Shown here in pieces: positions 35,168 to 44,434 of a stretch of DNA of 64,000 nucleotides. The DNA is taken from NCBI GenBank assembly GCA_031270945.1, contig JAISWZ010000143.1:59300-123299 (forward strand), in the 5' to 3' direction. The notes beneath the pieces are model-generated. The model searched no databases. It worked only from the letters and a program-made list of their open reading frames with translations, and was not told the DNA's origin. A program made the translations under genes and the position numbers. How positions within the stretch are numbered: position 1 is the first letter of the stretch; every line of letters starts with the position of its first letter. The DNA comes from Clostridiales bacterium (GTDB taxonomy: Bacteria; Bacillota; Clostridia; Lachnospirales; WQUN01).

Positions 35168-35552
35168 GCTGTGCTTCAAAGCGCTTGTGGCTCAGAGCGT
35201 TATTCAAGCTGCCGCAAAGGAATGCTTGAATGCCAAGCACTTCCCGATTGCTTCTGTGAAATTCATGAAAGATTCAGCAAAAGCTTAAATCTGCCTTTGA
35301 AATATTGCTCTAACTCAGCAATAACAATAAACCAGGTTGACTCTGCAACTGCATCAACCTATTTAACGACATGAACACATTTATCGCGAAAACTGCCGAT
35401 CAGGGGTCAATACCCATAAATAATTATTGTCTTATGCATCCGAACCGATAAATATTTCCTTTATAAAAACTGGCATAGCTATATCATGTGCGCAAAAAAT
35501 ATGCTATACTGTCTTGGAGCAATTTGAATCCAAATTTGAAGGGAGAATATCA
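35168..35552. other. Intergenic region with promoter of the peptide transporter operon
   Basis: No gene is seen. An extended -10 box TGCTATACT (TATACT at 35505-35510) lies 43 bases before the ATG of the binding protein; the -35 region is poor, which fits an extended -10 promoter. Confidence 0.5.
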
Positions 35553-37334
35553 ATGGTGAAAAAGAGAGTTATTTCAGTATTGTCACTGCTCGTGGCAATA
35601 TGCTTGATCACAGCCGCATGCGGTGGCGGCACGGCAAACAATGCAGGCGGCAGCACGGGAGGAAGCCCAGATAATGCTGGAGCGGCGGCGTCGTCAGCGC
35701 CAGCGCCAGTTGATGCGGTCGCAAATCCGGCTTCAAGCAAGGGAAACGTATTTACTTACGCACAGGTATCGCCTCCTGGCATTTTTAACGGCATCTTGTT
35801 TACTGCCACTTATGATGACTATGTATGCGGCCTGGTTTTTGACCGCCTTATCAGATATGAACCCAGCACCATGGCATTTGAGGAGAAGATGGCAAAGTCA
35901 TATAGCGTAGACATGGAAGCGGGAATAATCGAGTTCAACCTGAATCCTGGAATCCAGATCCAAAAGGGCTTAGGGGAGCTGACCGCGCAGGACGTGGCGT
36001 TCACTCTGAAAATGATCATGGATCCCCAGTATGACGGAACGCAGTATCCTTACTACAGCAACATAAAGGGTGCTGAGGCGTTTAAAAACGGCGAAAGCGA
36101 CAAGATCGAAGGAATCGTTCTTCACACCCAGGCGCCGGACAACCCATTGCCTGTCGTCTATGAGCCTGGCGACAACGATCCTTACAAGATAACCCTGTAT
36201 TATGACAACCTGACCATGAGCAACGTTCATACCTTCGCGACCTACGGCTACATTCTTCCAAGGGTCTATTACGAGAAGGCCAGCTACAGCGATTTCACTG
36301 CTTTGAACCTTTCGCCGGTAGGGACAGGCCCTTATCTGTTCAACCAATACATCCCTGACCAGTACGTGGAGTTTGACAAGAACCCTGACTATTGGCAGAC
36401 CACTCCAAAGATTGACAAGATCATATACCAGTGCATAAGCAATGACAGCAACATTCCAAGCCTTTTAAACGGCTCCGTGGATCTGGCTGAAATCAGGAAC
36501 ATAGACGAGGATCTGGGACAGCTGCAAGGAAACAACGCGGCGCACCTGAATGTGTCAACCATACAGGGATCCACTTTCGCGTTCATTAAGTTCAGGGTGA
36601 ACGATCCGGTCATGAGCGACGTGCGGGTTCGCAAGGCGATAGCGTACGGGTTCAACAGGGCTCTGTTCATCGAAACATATACCGGCGGCCGCAGCAAGCT
36701 TACCTATGCGATGGTGCCCAAGAACAGCCCGACATACCCGGATGAGTCCAAGTTCAACAAGTATGAGTATGATGCAGTGAAAGCGGGAGAGCTCCTGGAC
36801 GAAGCTGGCTGGACTTTGAACGCGGACGGATGGCGCTACAAAGATGGCCAAAAGCTTACAATCCATTACACAGGCATAGCTGAAAACGCCAACGACACAA
36901 TGAAAACCGCCATGCTTGTTGAAGACTGCAAACTCATAGGCGTAGAGCTGATCCCCAGCTACTATGACTGGGCGACTTACATGGATCTGGTCAAGACAAA
37001 CCCCGAGACCCAGATGTTTGGCTACGCTTGGACGATGTCTTCTGATCCGTATATGGCAACGACATTGCTCCGCAAGGGATCCGTCAACAACGACGGCAAT
37101 TACGACAATCCAGAGTTTGATCGCCTGGTGGAAGCCGCCAAGAACGCGAAAGACGAGGCTGAAGCGAACGCCCTGTTCCAGCAGGCCTATCTTCTCATAA
37201 ACGAAGAAGTTCCGATCCTGTTCATGAACGACTACACCAACGTATGGGTTTCCAACCAGAGAGTCAAGAACCTGGTTGTGGACACGTTTATAAACTGGAC
37301 CTACAACATCGCAAACATGGAGATCGCGCAATAG
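35553..37334 (+). CDS. Peptide ABC transporter substrate-binding lipoprotein (OppA/DppA family)
   Basis: This 593-residue lipoprotein has a signal peptide ending in the lipobox ITAAC, followed by a Gly/Ser/Ala-rich linker of about 40 residues. The rest is a family 5 solute-binding fold, with the GTGPYLFNQYIPDQYVEF segment and VRKAIAYGFNR. The frame is open from 35427, but GAAGGGAG and the signal peptide place the start at ATG 35553. It captures oligopeptides or related compounds and hands them to the permeases that follow. It is the first gene of an operon ending in two amidohydrolases, so a peptide with an isomerised or cyclic residue is a possible substrate. Confidence 0.95.
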   Translation: MVKKRVISVLSLLVAICLITAACGGGTANNAGGSTGGSPDNAGAAASSAPAPVDAVANPASSKGNVFTYAQVSPPGIFNGILFTATYDDYVCGLVFDRLIRYEPSTMAFEEKMAKSYSVDMEAGIIEFNLNPGIQIQKGLGELTAQDVAFTLKMIMDPQYDGTQYPYYSNIKGAEAFKNGESDKIEGIVLHTQAPDNPLPVVYEPGDNDPYKITLYYDNLTMSNVHTFATYGYILPRVYYEKASYSDFTALNLSPVGTGPYLFNQYIPDQYVEFDKNPDYWQTTPKIDKIIYQCISNDSNIPSLLNGSVDLAEIRNIDEDLGQLQGNNAAHLNVSTIQGSTFAFIKFRVNDPVMSDVRVRKAIAYGFNRALFIETYTGGRSKLTYAMVPKNSPTYPDESKFNKYEYDAVKAGELLDEAGWTLNADGWRYKDGQKLTIHYTGIAENANDTMKTAMLVEDCKLIGVELIPSYYDWATYMDLVKTNPETQMFGYAWTMSSDPYMATTLLRKGSVNNDGNYDNPEFDRLVEAAKNAKDEAEANALFQQAYLLINEEVPILFMNDYTNVWVSNQRVKNLVVDTFINWTYNIANMEIAQ

Positions 37335-37370
37335 CAATTTAAGTGAAAGCAACGCTTGCCAGCAAAACCT

Positions 37371-37407
37371 GCAAGAGCGAAAAGGGCTTCGCCCTTTTCG
37401 CTCTTGC
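37371..37407 (+). terminator. Strong hairpin after the binding-protein gene
   Basis: A 17-base perfect stem GCAAGAGCGAAAAGGGC / GCCCTTTTCGCTCTTGC with a TTC loop is followed by ATACATATTTTTTG. It probably ends or reduces transcription, so that the binding protein is made in excess over the permeases. Confidence 0.8.
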
Positions 37408-37411
37408 ATAC

Positions 37412-37560
37412 ATATTTTTTGTTTTTTGTTTTGTTTTTGATTTTTAGTTATTTTATTGTTTTTTATTTTGTTTTTGTTTTTTATTTTTGTTTTATTTAAT
37501 TTTTTCTTTATTTTTTTCTTCTTAATTTTGCCTTTTCTATTTATTTTTTTGCTTTTCATA
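37412..37560 (+). repeat. T-rich low-complexity tract (about 150 bp)
   Basis: Almost only T with single G, A or C between runs. Comparable tracts occur in the same operon at 38582-38640 (A-rich) and 41730-41800 (T-rich). No protein should be read from it. Confidence 0.9.
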
Positions 37561-37594
37561 TTTTCCATCTTAAACTAGGACGGGGGGCGACGCT

Positions 37595-38566
37595 TTGTTC
37601 AAATACTTTGCCAGGCGAATCCTAATCTCCGTAGGGGTGCTGTTTGTTATTACCATCGTGGTCTTTTTTCTAATCCATTTGGCCCCGGGAGATCCGATCA
37701 ATGCCATGTACACCAACATTCCCGGCATGACGCAGCAGGATCTGGACGCCAAGCGGGCCGCTATCGGGCTGGATAAGCCGATCATCGTTCAGTACGGCAT
37801 ATATGTCAAGAACCTGGTGCTTCACGGCGACTTTGGAGAGTCAATCCAGTACAAGCGCCCCGTGCTGGATCTCATAAGGGAACGGCTTTGGAACACATTT
37901 TCCTTGGTTTTCGCCGCCATGGCGATAAGCATGCTTTTGGCGGTTCCAATCGGCGTGACATCAGCCGTCAAGAAGAACTCGGCCTTTGACTATGTTTTCA
38001 CTTCCATTGCCTTCGTGGGCTTGTCCATTCCCAGCTTCTTTTTCGGGTTTCTGATGATCAAGATTTTTGCCGTGGATCTGCAGATCCTTCCTGCGGCGGG
38101 GGTGCAGACGCCTGGAAGCGCATTCACCGGCCTGGCGGCGTTTTTTGACCGGTTCAAGCATGCGATAATGCCCACGGCAGTGCTGGCGCTCATCAATATG
38201 GCTGGCTATACCAGGTACATCAGATCAAGCATTTCTGAGGTAATCAAGCAGGACTACATCAGAACCGCCAGAAGCAAGGGATTGCGCCAGCGGGTTGTCA
38301 TATACCGCCACGCGCTGAGAAACGGCCTGATCCCCATAATAACCCTTCTGGGGTCATCGCTTGCTACCATCTTTTCCGGATCGCTTATCACGGAGAACAT
38401 CTTCAGCTGGCCCGGCTTGGGGCGGCTGATATACGGGGCAACCATGAACAGGGACTACTTCTTGATCATGGGGGTCAATGTGTTTACCGCTAGCCTGGTG
38501 CTTTTGGGGCAGCTGATTTCGGACGCGCTGCTTGTGCTGGCTGATCCTAGGATCAAGTATCAGTAG
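37595..38566 (+). CDS. Peptide ABC transporter permease, DppB/OppB type
   Basis: This 323-residue permease has the family start MFKYFARRILISVGVLFVIT and six membrane segments. The conserved loop DYIRTARSKGLRQRVVIYRHAL near residue 220 contacts the ATPases, and it is followed by LIPIITLLGSSLA. The start codon is TTG at 37595 after GGACGGGGGG. It pairs with the DppC-type permease 100 bases downstream. Between them lies an A-rich low-complexity spacer. Confidence 0.95.
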   Translation: MFKYFARRILISVGVLFVITIVVFFLIHLAPGDPINAMYTNIPGMTQQDLDAKRAAIGLDKPIIVQYGIYVKNLVLHGDFGESIQYKRPVLDLIRERLWNTFSLVFAAMAISMLLAVPIGVTSAVKKNSAFDYVFTSIAFVGLSIPSFFFGFLMIKIFAVDLQILPAAGVQTPGSAFTGLAAFFDRFKHAIMPTAVLALINMAGYTRYIRSSISEVIKQDYIRTARSKGLRQRVVIYRHALRNGLIPIITLLGSSLATIFSGSLITENIFSWPGLGRLIYGATMNRDYFLIMGVNVFTASLVLLGQLISDALLVLADPRIKYQ

Positions 38567-38581
38567 GCGGCAGGCTTGCCA

Positions 38582-38640
38582 AAAACCAAAACAAAAAACA
38601 AAAAAAACCCAAAAAAAAAAATTAAAAAAACAACCAAAAA
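38582..38640 (+). repeat. A-rich low-complexity tract between permease genes
   Basis: The spacer between the two permease genes is nearly all A with scattered C. It precedes the GGGGATGG ribosome binding site of the next gene. Confidence 0.85.
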
Positions 38641-38666
38641 CTCCTGATCATTGGGGATGGATTGTC

Positions 38667-39536
38667 ATGAACAATGCTAAGCAAGAAAACCGCAATCCCT
38701 TGCGCCTGGCCATGGAGCGATTCTTTAAAAACAAGATGGCAATGACTGGATTGATCCTCATTGTCATATTCACAGTGGCGGCGCTGCTGGCCCCGGTTCT
38801 CACGCCCCATGATCGGGACAGCTATAACATGACCAGACGCTACGCGGCGCCTTCTGGCCAAAACCTCATGGGCGCTGATGCCATGGGGCGGGATGTTCTC
38901 ACCCGCCTGCTTTACGCGGGACGGATCTCTTTGATGGTTGGAGCGCTGTCATCGGCCATCTCGGCTGTCATAGGAATAGTCCTGGGGGCTATAGCCGGGT
39001 TTTACGGCAAATGGGTTGACATGGCTATAATGCGGATAGCGGACGTTTTCTCGTCCCTGCCTTTCTACATGCTGGCGATCACGATCATGGCCTTGTTTGA
39101 GCCAAGCGTTAGAGGCACCATCATAGTCATGGGGTTTTTGTGGTGGACAGGCGCGGCCAGGCTTTTGAGAAGCCAGATCCTGTCGCTCAAAGAGATGGAG
39201 TTCATGGAAGCGACTACAGCCCAGGGCATTTCGGATTTCAAGAAAATCACCCAGCATCTGATGCCTAACGCCTTTGGGCCAATGATTGTAACTATAACGC
39301 TAAACATAGCCAACGCCATTTTGACCGAATCAGCCCTCAGCTACCTGGGTCTTGGGGTGCGCGTTCCAATCCCTAGCTGGGGCAACATGCTCTCTGACGC
39401 CCAGAACATGTTTGTGCTGCAAAACTACTGGTGGATGTGGGTTCCTCCTGGACTGTGCATTCTGATCACAGTCATGTCCATCAACTTTGTCGGCGAAGGA
39501 CTGCGGGATGCAATGGATCCCAAGCTGGACAGATGA
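38667..39536 (+). CDS. Peptide ABC transporter permease, DppC/OppC type
   Basis: This 289-residue permease starts at ATG 38667; the frame is open further upstream only through the A-rich spacer. It has the OppC-type N-terminus (RNPLRLAMERFFKNKMAMTGLI in part), the GTDxxGRD-like motif as GADAMGRDVLTRL, and six membrane segments. It ends LRDAMDPKLDR, the classic DppC/OppC C-terminus. It forms the channel with the DppB-type subunit. Confidence 0.95.
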   Translation: MNNAKQENRNPLRLAMERFFKNKMAMTGLILIVIFTVAALLAPVLTPHDRDSYNMTRRYAAPSGQNLMGADAMGRDVLTRLLYAGRISLMVGALSSAISAVIGIVLGAIAGFYGKWVDMAIMRIADVFSSLPFYMLAITIMALFEPSVRGTIIVMGFLWWTGAARLLRSQILSLKEMEFMEATTAQGISDFKKITQHLMPNAFGPMIVTITLNIANAILTESALSYLGLGVRVPIPSWGNMLSDAQNMFVLQNYWWMWVPPGLCILITVMSINFVGEGLRDAMDPKLDR

Positions 39537-39562
39537 TATGCGCATAAGATAGGAGGCGCGCC

Positions 39563-40537
39563 ATGCTGTTGGAAGTCAAGGACTTGAAGACCTATTTTTA
39601 CGTCAAGAAGCAAGAGCTGCGCGCCGTTGACGGCGTGAGCTTCTCCCTGGATACAGGACGGATCCTGGGGATCGTGGGAGAGTCGGGATGCGGCAAGAGC
39701 GTTGCCAGCATGTCGATACTTAAGCTCATAGACCCTCAGGAAGGCCGGATCACGGGCGGGCAGGTGCTGTTTGAAGGAAAGGATCTGGCGTCCTTAAATG
39801 AGAGGCAGATGACCAGGATCCGGGGAAACGAGATCAGCATGATCTTCCAGGAACCCATGACAAGCCTGAACCCGGTGTTTACGATAGGCTACCAGCTTCG
39901 GGAAGCTATCATCACTCACCAGAAGACTGACAAAAGCACAGCCAGCAAAAAGAGCGAGGAGCTTTTGGAGCTGACCAGGGTGCCTGACGCAAGCCGGGTG
40001 CTAAAGAACTACCCTCACCAGCTTTCAGGAGGGATGAGGCAGCGGGTTATGATAGCAATGTCCCTGGCTTGCAACCCAAAGCTTCTTATAGCGGACGAGC
40101 CGACAACGGCGCTGGACGTGACCATACAGGCGCAGGTGCTGGACCTTATAAGAAAAATTAAGGAAGAGCTTAACATGGCCATGCTTTTGATAACTCATGA
40201 TCTGGGCGTTATCGCTGAGATGGCGGATGACGTTCTGGTAATGTACGCAGGCAAGGTCATGGAGCGGGCTACCGCGCTTGAGCTCTTCAAGAACCCAAAG
40301 CATCCGTACACGGTAGGATTGATGCGATCTAAGCCCAACATCCTTCATGACCAGGAGAAGCTGTACGCCATTCCAGGCCAGGTGCCAAGCCTTTACGACA
40401 TGCCGGAAGGGTGCCCGTTCCATCCCAGGTGCGGAAACGCCATGGAAGTCTGCGCGAAAAAGTTTCCTGGATTAAGCTGCCTGAGCGGCGATCACAGCGT
40501 GTCTTGCTGGCTTTATGAGGAAGGAGGCGCAAAGTGA
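39563..40537 (+). CDS. Peptide ABC transporter ATP-binding protein, DppD/OppD type
   Basis: This 324-residue ATPase has Walker [10 protein letters not shown], the Q-loop [11 protein letters not shown], the signature [12 protein letters not shown], Walker [13 protein letters not shown] and the H-loop ITHDLGV. The C-terminal oligopeptide domain has the four-cysteine segment [14 protein letters not shown] plus later cysteines, which in relatives holds an iron-sulfur cluster. The start has AGGAGG 6 bases upstream and its end overlaps the next start (GTGA). Confidence 0.95.
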   Translation: MLLEVKDLKTYFYVKKQELRAVDGVSFSLDTGRILGIVGESGCGKSVASMSILKLIDPQEGRITGGQVLFEGKDLASLNERQMTRIRGNEISMIFQEPMTSLNPVFTIGYQLREAIITHQKTDKSTASKKSEELLELTRVPDASRVLKNYPHQLSGGMRQRVMIAMSLACNPKLLIADEPTTALDVTIQAQVLDLIRKIKEELNMAMLLITHDLGVIAEMADDVLVMYAGKVMERATALELFKNPKHPYTVGLMRSKPNILHDQEKLYAIPGQVPSLYDMPEGCPFHPRCGNAMEVCAKKFPGLSCLSGDHSVSCWLYEEGGAK

Positions 40538-41520
40538 ACGGAGAAAGCAACGAGTCAAGCGCTCCTTTGCTGAAAGTCGAAGGGCTGAAAAAATATTTCA
40601 CGGCGCAAAAGAGCTTCTTCGGCCGCCCCCTTTCTTGGGTCAAGGCCGTGGACGGCCTTGACTTTGAGATCAAAAAAGGCGAGACCTTTGGAATGGTAGG
40701 CGAATCCGGATGCGGCAAGTCCACAGCCGGGCGGGTTATTTTGCGCCTCCAGGAAGCCACTGAAGGAAAAGTCACATTTGACGGCAAAGACGTGTTCAGC
40801 CTGTCAAATGCAGAGATGAAGAAGATGCGCACCCAGATGCAAATCATCTTTCAGGATCCCTACAGCAGCCTGAATCCAAAAATGAGCGTTCTCAAACTGA
40901 TTGCCTGCGGAATGAAGGAGCATCACATGGGAACCTCTGCCGAAATTGAAAAGAGAGTCGGCGATCTTCTCGAGCACTGCGGGCTCAGCCGCAGGTACAT
41001 TCGCCGCTACCCTCACGAGTTCTCCGGAGGACAAAGGCAGCGCATTGGCATTGCCAGGGCTTTGGCGCTAAACCCCAAATTCATTGTTTGCGACGAGCCG
41101 GTTTCAGCCCTGGACGTGTCAGTTCAGGCGCAGGTAATTAACCTTCTCACTGAGCTTCAAGCGCAGGATCAGCTGACCTACCTTTTTATCTCTCATGATC
41201 TCAGCGTTGTCAAGCACATATCCAGCCGGATTGGCGTGATCTACCTGGGCCAGCTGGCTGAGGTCGCTGAAAAGCGCTTGCTCTTTGGCAACCCTTTGCA
41301 TCCGTATACCCAATCCCTGCTGTCGGCAATCCCGATTCCTGATCCGACCATCAAGGCCAAAAGGGCAATTCTTGAGGGAGATATTCCGTCTCCAACGAAC
41401 GCGCCAAGCGGGTGCAAATTTAGGACCCGCTGCCCTCAAGCCCGTCCAGTGTGCGCCGAGGAAGCGCCGTCGCTCCGCCAGATCGAGCCAGGCCACCAAG
41501 TCGCATGCCATATGGTATGA
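40534..41520 (+). CDS. Peptide ABC transporter ATP-binding protein, DppF/OppF type
   Basis: This 328-residue ATPase partners the preceding one. It has Walker [10 protein letters not shown], the Q-loop IFQDPYSSLNPKM, the signature FSGGQRQRIGIARA, Walker B FIVCDEPVSALD and the cysteine motif CKFRTRCPQARPVC. The start is GTG at 40534, overlapping the stop of the OppD-type gene by 4 bases, with AAGGAGG upstream. Its stop overlaps the start of a 66-codon gene (ATGA). Confidence 0.95.
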   Translation: MNGESNESSAPLLKVEGLKKYFTAQKSFFGRPLSWVKAVDGLDFEIKKGETFGMVGESGCGKSTAGRVILRLQEATEGKVTFDGKDVFSLSNAEMKKMRTQMQIIFQDPYSSLNPKMSVLKLIACGMKEHHMGTSAEIEKRVGDLLEHCGLSRRYIRRYPHEFSGGQRQRIGIARALALNPKFIVCDEPVSALDVSVQAQVINLLTELQAQDQLTYLFISHDLSVVKHISSRIGVIYLGQLAEVAEKRLLFGNPLHPYTQSLLSAIPIPDPTIKAKRAILEGDIPSPTNAPSGCKFRTRCPQARPVCAEEAPSLRQIEPGHQVACHMV

Positions 41521-41717
41521 CCATGGATGACGACAATAAGGATCCAAAAGGCGAAGAACCAAGCAACCTGGAAGCGCCAGCCCAGGAACACGGATCCCCG
41601 GATTTGACATGGAAGGACGCCTTTGCGATGGCGCTGGCCATGTTTTCTATCGTTGGGCCAATACTGCTGGTCTTTGGAATTGTGATGGCCGCGTTCTTGC
41701 TGCTGATTGGCGCGTAG
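41517..41717 (+). CDS. Small single-span membrane protein coupled to OppF-type gene
   Basis: This 66-residue protein has an acidic N-terminal half (MTMDDDNKDPKGEEPSN) and one C-terminal membrane helix (SIVGPILLVFGIVMAAFLLLIG). The start overlaps the stop of the OppF-type gene in an ATGA, so translation is coupled. That argues for a real gene and a role with the transporter, perhaps as a small accessory subunit. I know no family name for it. Confidence 0.7.
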   Translation: MTMDDDNKDPKGEEPSNLEAPAQEHGSPDLTWKDAFAMALAMFSIVGPILLVFGIVMAAFLLLIGA

Positions 41718-41888
41718 CGGGTTTTGGGGTTTTGCTTTTGTTTTTTATTTTTATTTTCAAGCATTTTTTCTCTTGCTTTTTTCTCTTGTTTTTTTCTCTT
41801 ATAAAACGACTTTCGCAAACTGCATCATTTGGCTATGGCGGTGCGCCATAGGCGTAATCATACAAAATCATACAAGGAGGTTGATTCC

Positions 41889-43019
41889 ATGCTATTTAGA
41901 AACGCCCTGGTTCACACAGGAACCGAGACGATCCCTGATTGCGACATCAGGATCGAAGAGGGAAAAATCGCGGAGCTGGGAAAGGGCCTTGAACCAAAAA
42001 GCGGTGAAGCATCTGTTGATCTGTCCGGCAAGCAGGTCTTTCCCGGATTTATCGACGCTGGAGATTACGCGGGCGCCACCGACATGGCTTATGAAGCCAA
42101 GGACTTTAACGAGAACAGCAATCCAGTGGTTCCGCACCTGGACATTTGGCATTCCATTGATCCAGACGAGCTGACCCGCCAGGAACTTTACATGTCAGGG
42201 ATAACATCTGTCGCTGTCTCTCCGGGCGGCAATTGCGTGCTTGGCGGAACTGTGGCGGTTGTCAAAACCTATGGCAAGAACCTGCACCGCATGACGGTAA
42301 AGCGGGACGCCGCTCTCAAGGGGTCAGTGACCAAAGAGGTGAGCCGTGTCTTTGGCGCGAGATGGGCAAAGACTCGCATGGCCATGATTCAATTGCTTAA
42401 GGAAGCCCTGCAGCAGGGCAATTATGAGGGCAGCTACAGATATCGCAGAACTCAAGAGGTTATCGGGAGCGTCCTCAAAGGGAAAATCCCGCTGATCATT
42501 GAAGCGGAAACAGCCGCTGAAATGGAGAGCGTAATGGACGCTCTGAAAGATTTGGTTGAAAGCGGCATTCGGCTGGCTTTTGTTGTTGCCTTTCAGGCGG
42601 ACAGGGCGGGAGAGGCCATAAAGAAGGCGAATGCCCAGGTTATCTTGGGCGAATTCACCCATTACACTTCAATGATGAGAAATGAAGCGAACTTTGCGGC
42701 TTTGGTTCAATTGGCTAAGGACGGAGTACCCTTTTCCATAGCGCTATTGAGCGAAGACTCGATCTGCGGCAGGGAGTGCTATTTCTGGACAGCGGCCAAG
42801 CTGAGACAGGGAGGAGTGGACGAGAAGCTTCTTTTGGATATGATGTGCGGCAATCCAGCCAGGCTTTTTGGCGTGGATGATCGCATAGGAGCGCTAGCGC
42901 CAGGCTTGGACGCCGATTTTGTTATCTTTGAAGGCAACCCCTTGACCCAGGTAGAGGCGCGCGTGCTTGAAACCTTTATAGAAGGCCGCAGCGTTTACAA
43001 AGCCGGAAGGGAGGAATAG
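41889..43019 (+). CDS. Amidohydrolase-family protein lacking metal-binding residues
   Basis: This 376-residue protein aligns with the next gene along its length and belongs to the imidazolonepropionase-like amidohydrolases. However, the HxH motif is replaced (GFIDAGDYAG in place of GLIDCHTHIG). The later His positions are also changed: IIEAETAAEM for RVHCTHNDM, LGEFTHYTS for LEHAWGS, and LLSEDSICG for LTTDAPIYG. It is therefore unlikely to hold the binuclear metal site. It starts at ATG 41889, with GGAGG 8 bases upstream; the frame is open from 41829. It lies 2 bases before its active-looking partner, so the two may form a complex. Confidence 0.85.
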   Translation: MLFRNALVHTGTETIPDCDIRIEEGKIAELGKGLEPKSGEASVDLSGKQVFPGFIDAGDYAGATDMAYEAKDFNENSNPVVPHLDIWHSIDPDELTRQELYMSGITSVAVSPGGNCVLGGTVAVVKTYGKNLHRMTVKRDAALKGSVTKEVSRVFGARWAKTRMAMIQLLKEALQQGNYEGSYRYRRTQEVIGSVLKGKIPLIIEAETAAEMESVMDALKDLVESGIRLAFVVAFQADRAGEAIKKANAQVILGEFTHYTSMMRNEANFAALVQLAKDGVPFSIALLSEDSICGRECYFWTAAKLRQGGVDEKLLLDMMCGNPARLFGVDDRIGALAPGLDADFVIFEGNPLTQVEARVLETFIEGRSVYKAGREE

Positions 43020-43021
43020 CA

Positions 43022-44170
43022 ATGCTCCTTCTGAAACGCGCCACGATCTACCCGCAGACGCAGGAGAAGCCGTTTTTAGGCGACATCCTGTGCAAAGAGG
43101 GCAAGATCGCGCATATTGCCGAAACTATAGAAAGCGACGCGCCAAGCCTGGATCTGGACGGCTTGAACGTCTTGCCTGGACTGATTGACTGCCATACCCA
43201 TATTGGGCTTCACTACCCGGACAATCTGACTGCCTTGGAGTACATCTCTGAGTGTACGCGCCCTGTTACCCCCCATTTGCGCATAGCGCATGGAGTTGAT
43301 CCTGGAAGCCCCTATTTTCCATACGCTGTGAAAAACGGAGTGACAACGGTAGGCATTATTCCAGGAAGCACCAATGTGTTAGGCGGAATCGGATTCGCGT
43401 CCAAGACCTGGGGAAGCCATATCTCAGAAATGACCATCCGGGAGTCGATCTGCGTGAAGGCTGCGCTTGGAGAAAACCCGAAGGGGTTTTATCAAGAGAA
43501 AGACATGGAACCCGATTCCCGCATGGGGGTCACCTTCCTGATTGCTGAGGCCTTGCATGACGCCAGGGACTATCTAAGAGAGAAAGAAAACGACAGCCTT
43601 TTATTTAAGAAGGAAGAGATGGAAGCCTTGATCCCAGTTCTCAAGCGGGAAATCCCTCTCAGGGTTCACTGCACCCATAACGATATGGCTTCTATTATCG
43701 AGATTGTTCGGGAGTTCAACATAAAGTTTACGCTTGAGCATGCCTGGGGCAGTCTCAACTACTTGGATGAGATCGTAGAAAGCGGCTGCGCTATTGTCTA
43801 TGGCCCCATAGGAGGCAGAAGATCCTTCTATGAATCCCGCCGCACAGACATCTCCGCTGTCAAGCCGCTAGACGAGCGGGGCGTTACGGTAGCGTTGACC
43901 ACCGACGCGCCGATCTATGGGCTTGACGGCTTAATCCATCACATGGAAGAGGCTGTTCGCCAGGGAACCCCAGTGGAACGGGCAATGCGGATGATCACCA
44001 TCAATCCGGCAGCCATTCTAGGCGTGGAGCAGCGCGTGGGATCCATCGAGGTAGGCAAGGACGCAAACTTTGCCGTATTCCAAGGAGTTCCGGGAAAGGA
44101 TATGGGGGCGCATGTCACGCATGCCATATGCGAGGGACGACTGGGGTACGAGTACGCAGGGCTGCGTTGA
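43022..44170 (+). CDS. Amidohydrolase (imidazolonepropionase-like)
   Basis: This 382-residue cytoplasmic metal-dependent hydrolase has the full set of ligands: GLIDCHTHIG near residue 60, RVHCTHNDM near 218, LEHAWGS near 240 and the catalytic Asp in LTTDAPIYG near 295. It also contains RPVTPHLR and the GVTTVGIIPGSTNVLGG segment typical of the COG1228 group. The substrate is probably an amide or cyclic imide. Its location after a peptide transporter points to processing of an imported peptide derivative, which is inference. Confidence 0.9.
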   Translation: MLLLKRATIYPQTQEKPFLGDILCKEGKIAHIAETIESDAPSLDLDGLNVLPGLIDCHTHIGLHYPDNLTALEYISECTRPVTPHLRIAHGVDPGSPYFPYAVKNGVTTVGIIPGSTNVLGGIGFASKTWGSHISEMTIRESICVKAALGENPKGFYQEKDMEPDSRMGVTFLIAEALHDARDYLREKENDSLLFKKEEMEALIPVLKREIPLRVHCTHNDMASIIEIVREFNIKFTLEHAWGSLNYLDEIVESGCAIVYGPIGGRRSFYESRRTDISAVKPLDERGVTVALTTDAPIYGLDGLIHHMEEAVRQGTPVERAMRMITINPAAILGVEQRVGSIEVGKDANFAVFQGVPGKDMGAHVTHAICEGRLGYEYAGLR

Positions 44171-44190
44171 GCGATGAAAAGTCAAAAGAT

Positions 44191-44215
44191 GGCCCTTGCG
44201 CAGAGCGCAAGGGCC
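44191..44215 (+). terminator. Hairpin after amidohydrolase genes
   Basis: A perfect 11-base stem GGCCCTTGCGC / GCGCAAGGGCC with an AGA loop lies 20 bases after the stop. The following TTGGTTGG is a weak T run, so efficiency is uncertain. Confidence 0.6.
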
Positions 44216-44434
44216 TTGGTTGGCTTATCGGAGGTAATGCCAGGACTTTTTGGTGATGAGAAAGCACGAGCATAGAGGCGGGTTATTGTGTTTGCTAGGA
44301 TTCCTGAGTGTAGACGACCGTTGTTATGCTTGTCGGATATAAAACCCATGGTAAAACATGTGTTTAGATATACACTCTTGCCATGGAAGTTAAATGGGTG
44401 CAATGCGAAACGGAAGGCCACTTTGCGCAAGCGC

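Noticed and set aside
35066..35374. 102-codon plus frame after the toxin-like gene
   Set aside because: It reads straight through a strong intrinsic terminator hairpin and has no similarity to known proteins.
36555..37568. 337-codon minus frame opposite the peptide-binding protein gene
   Set aside because: It is antisense to a well-supported gene, and its N-terminus is poly-Lys/Asn coded by the T-rich spacer.
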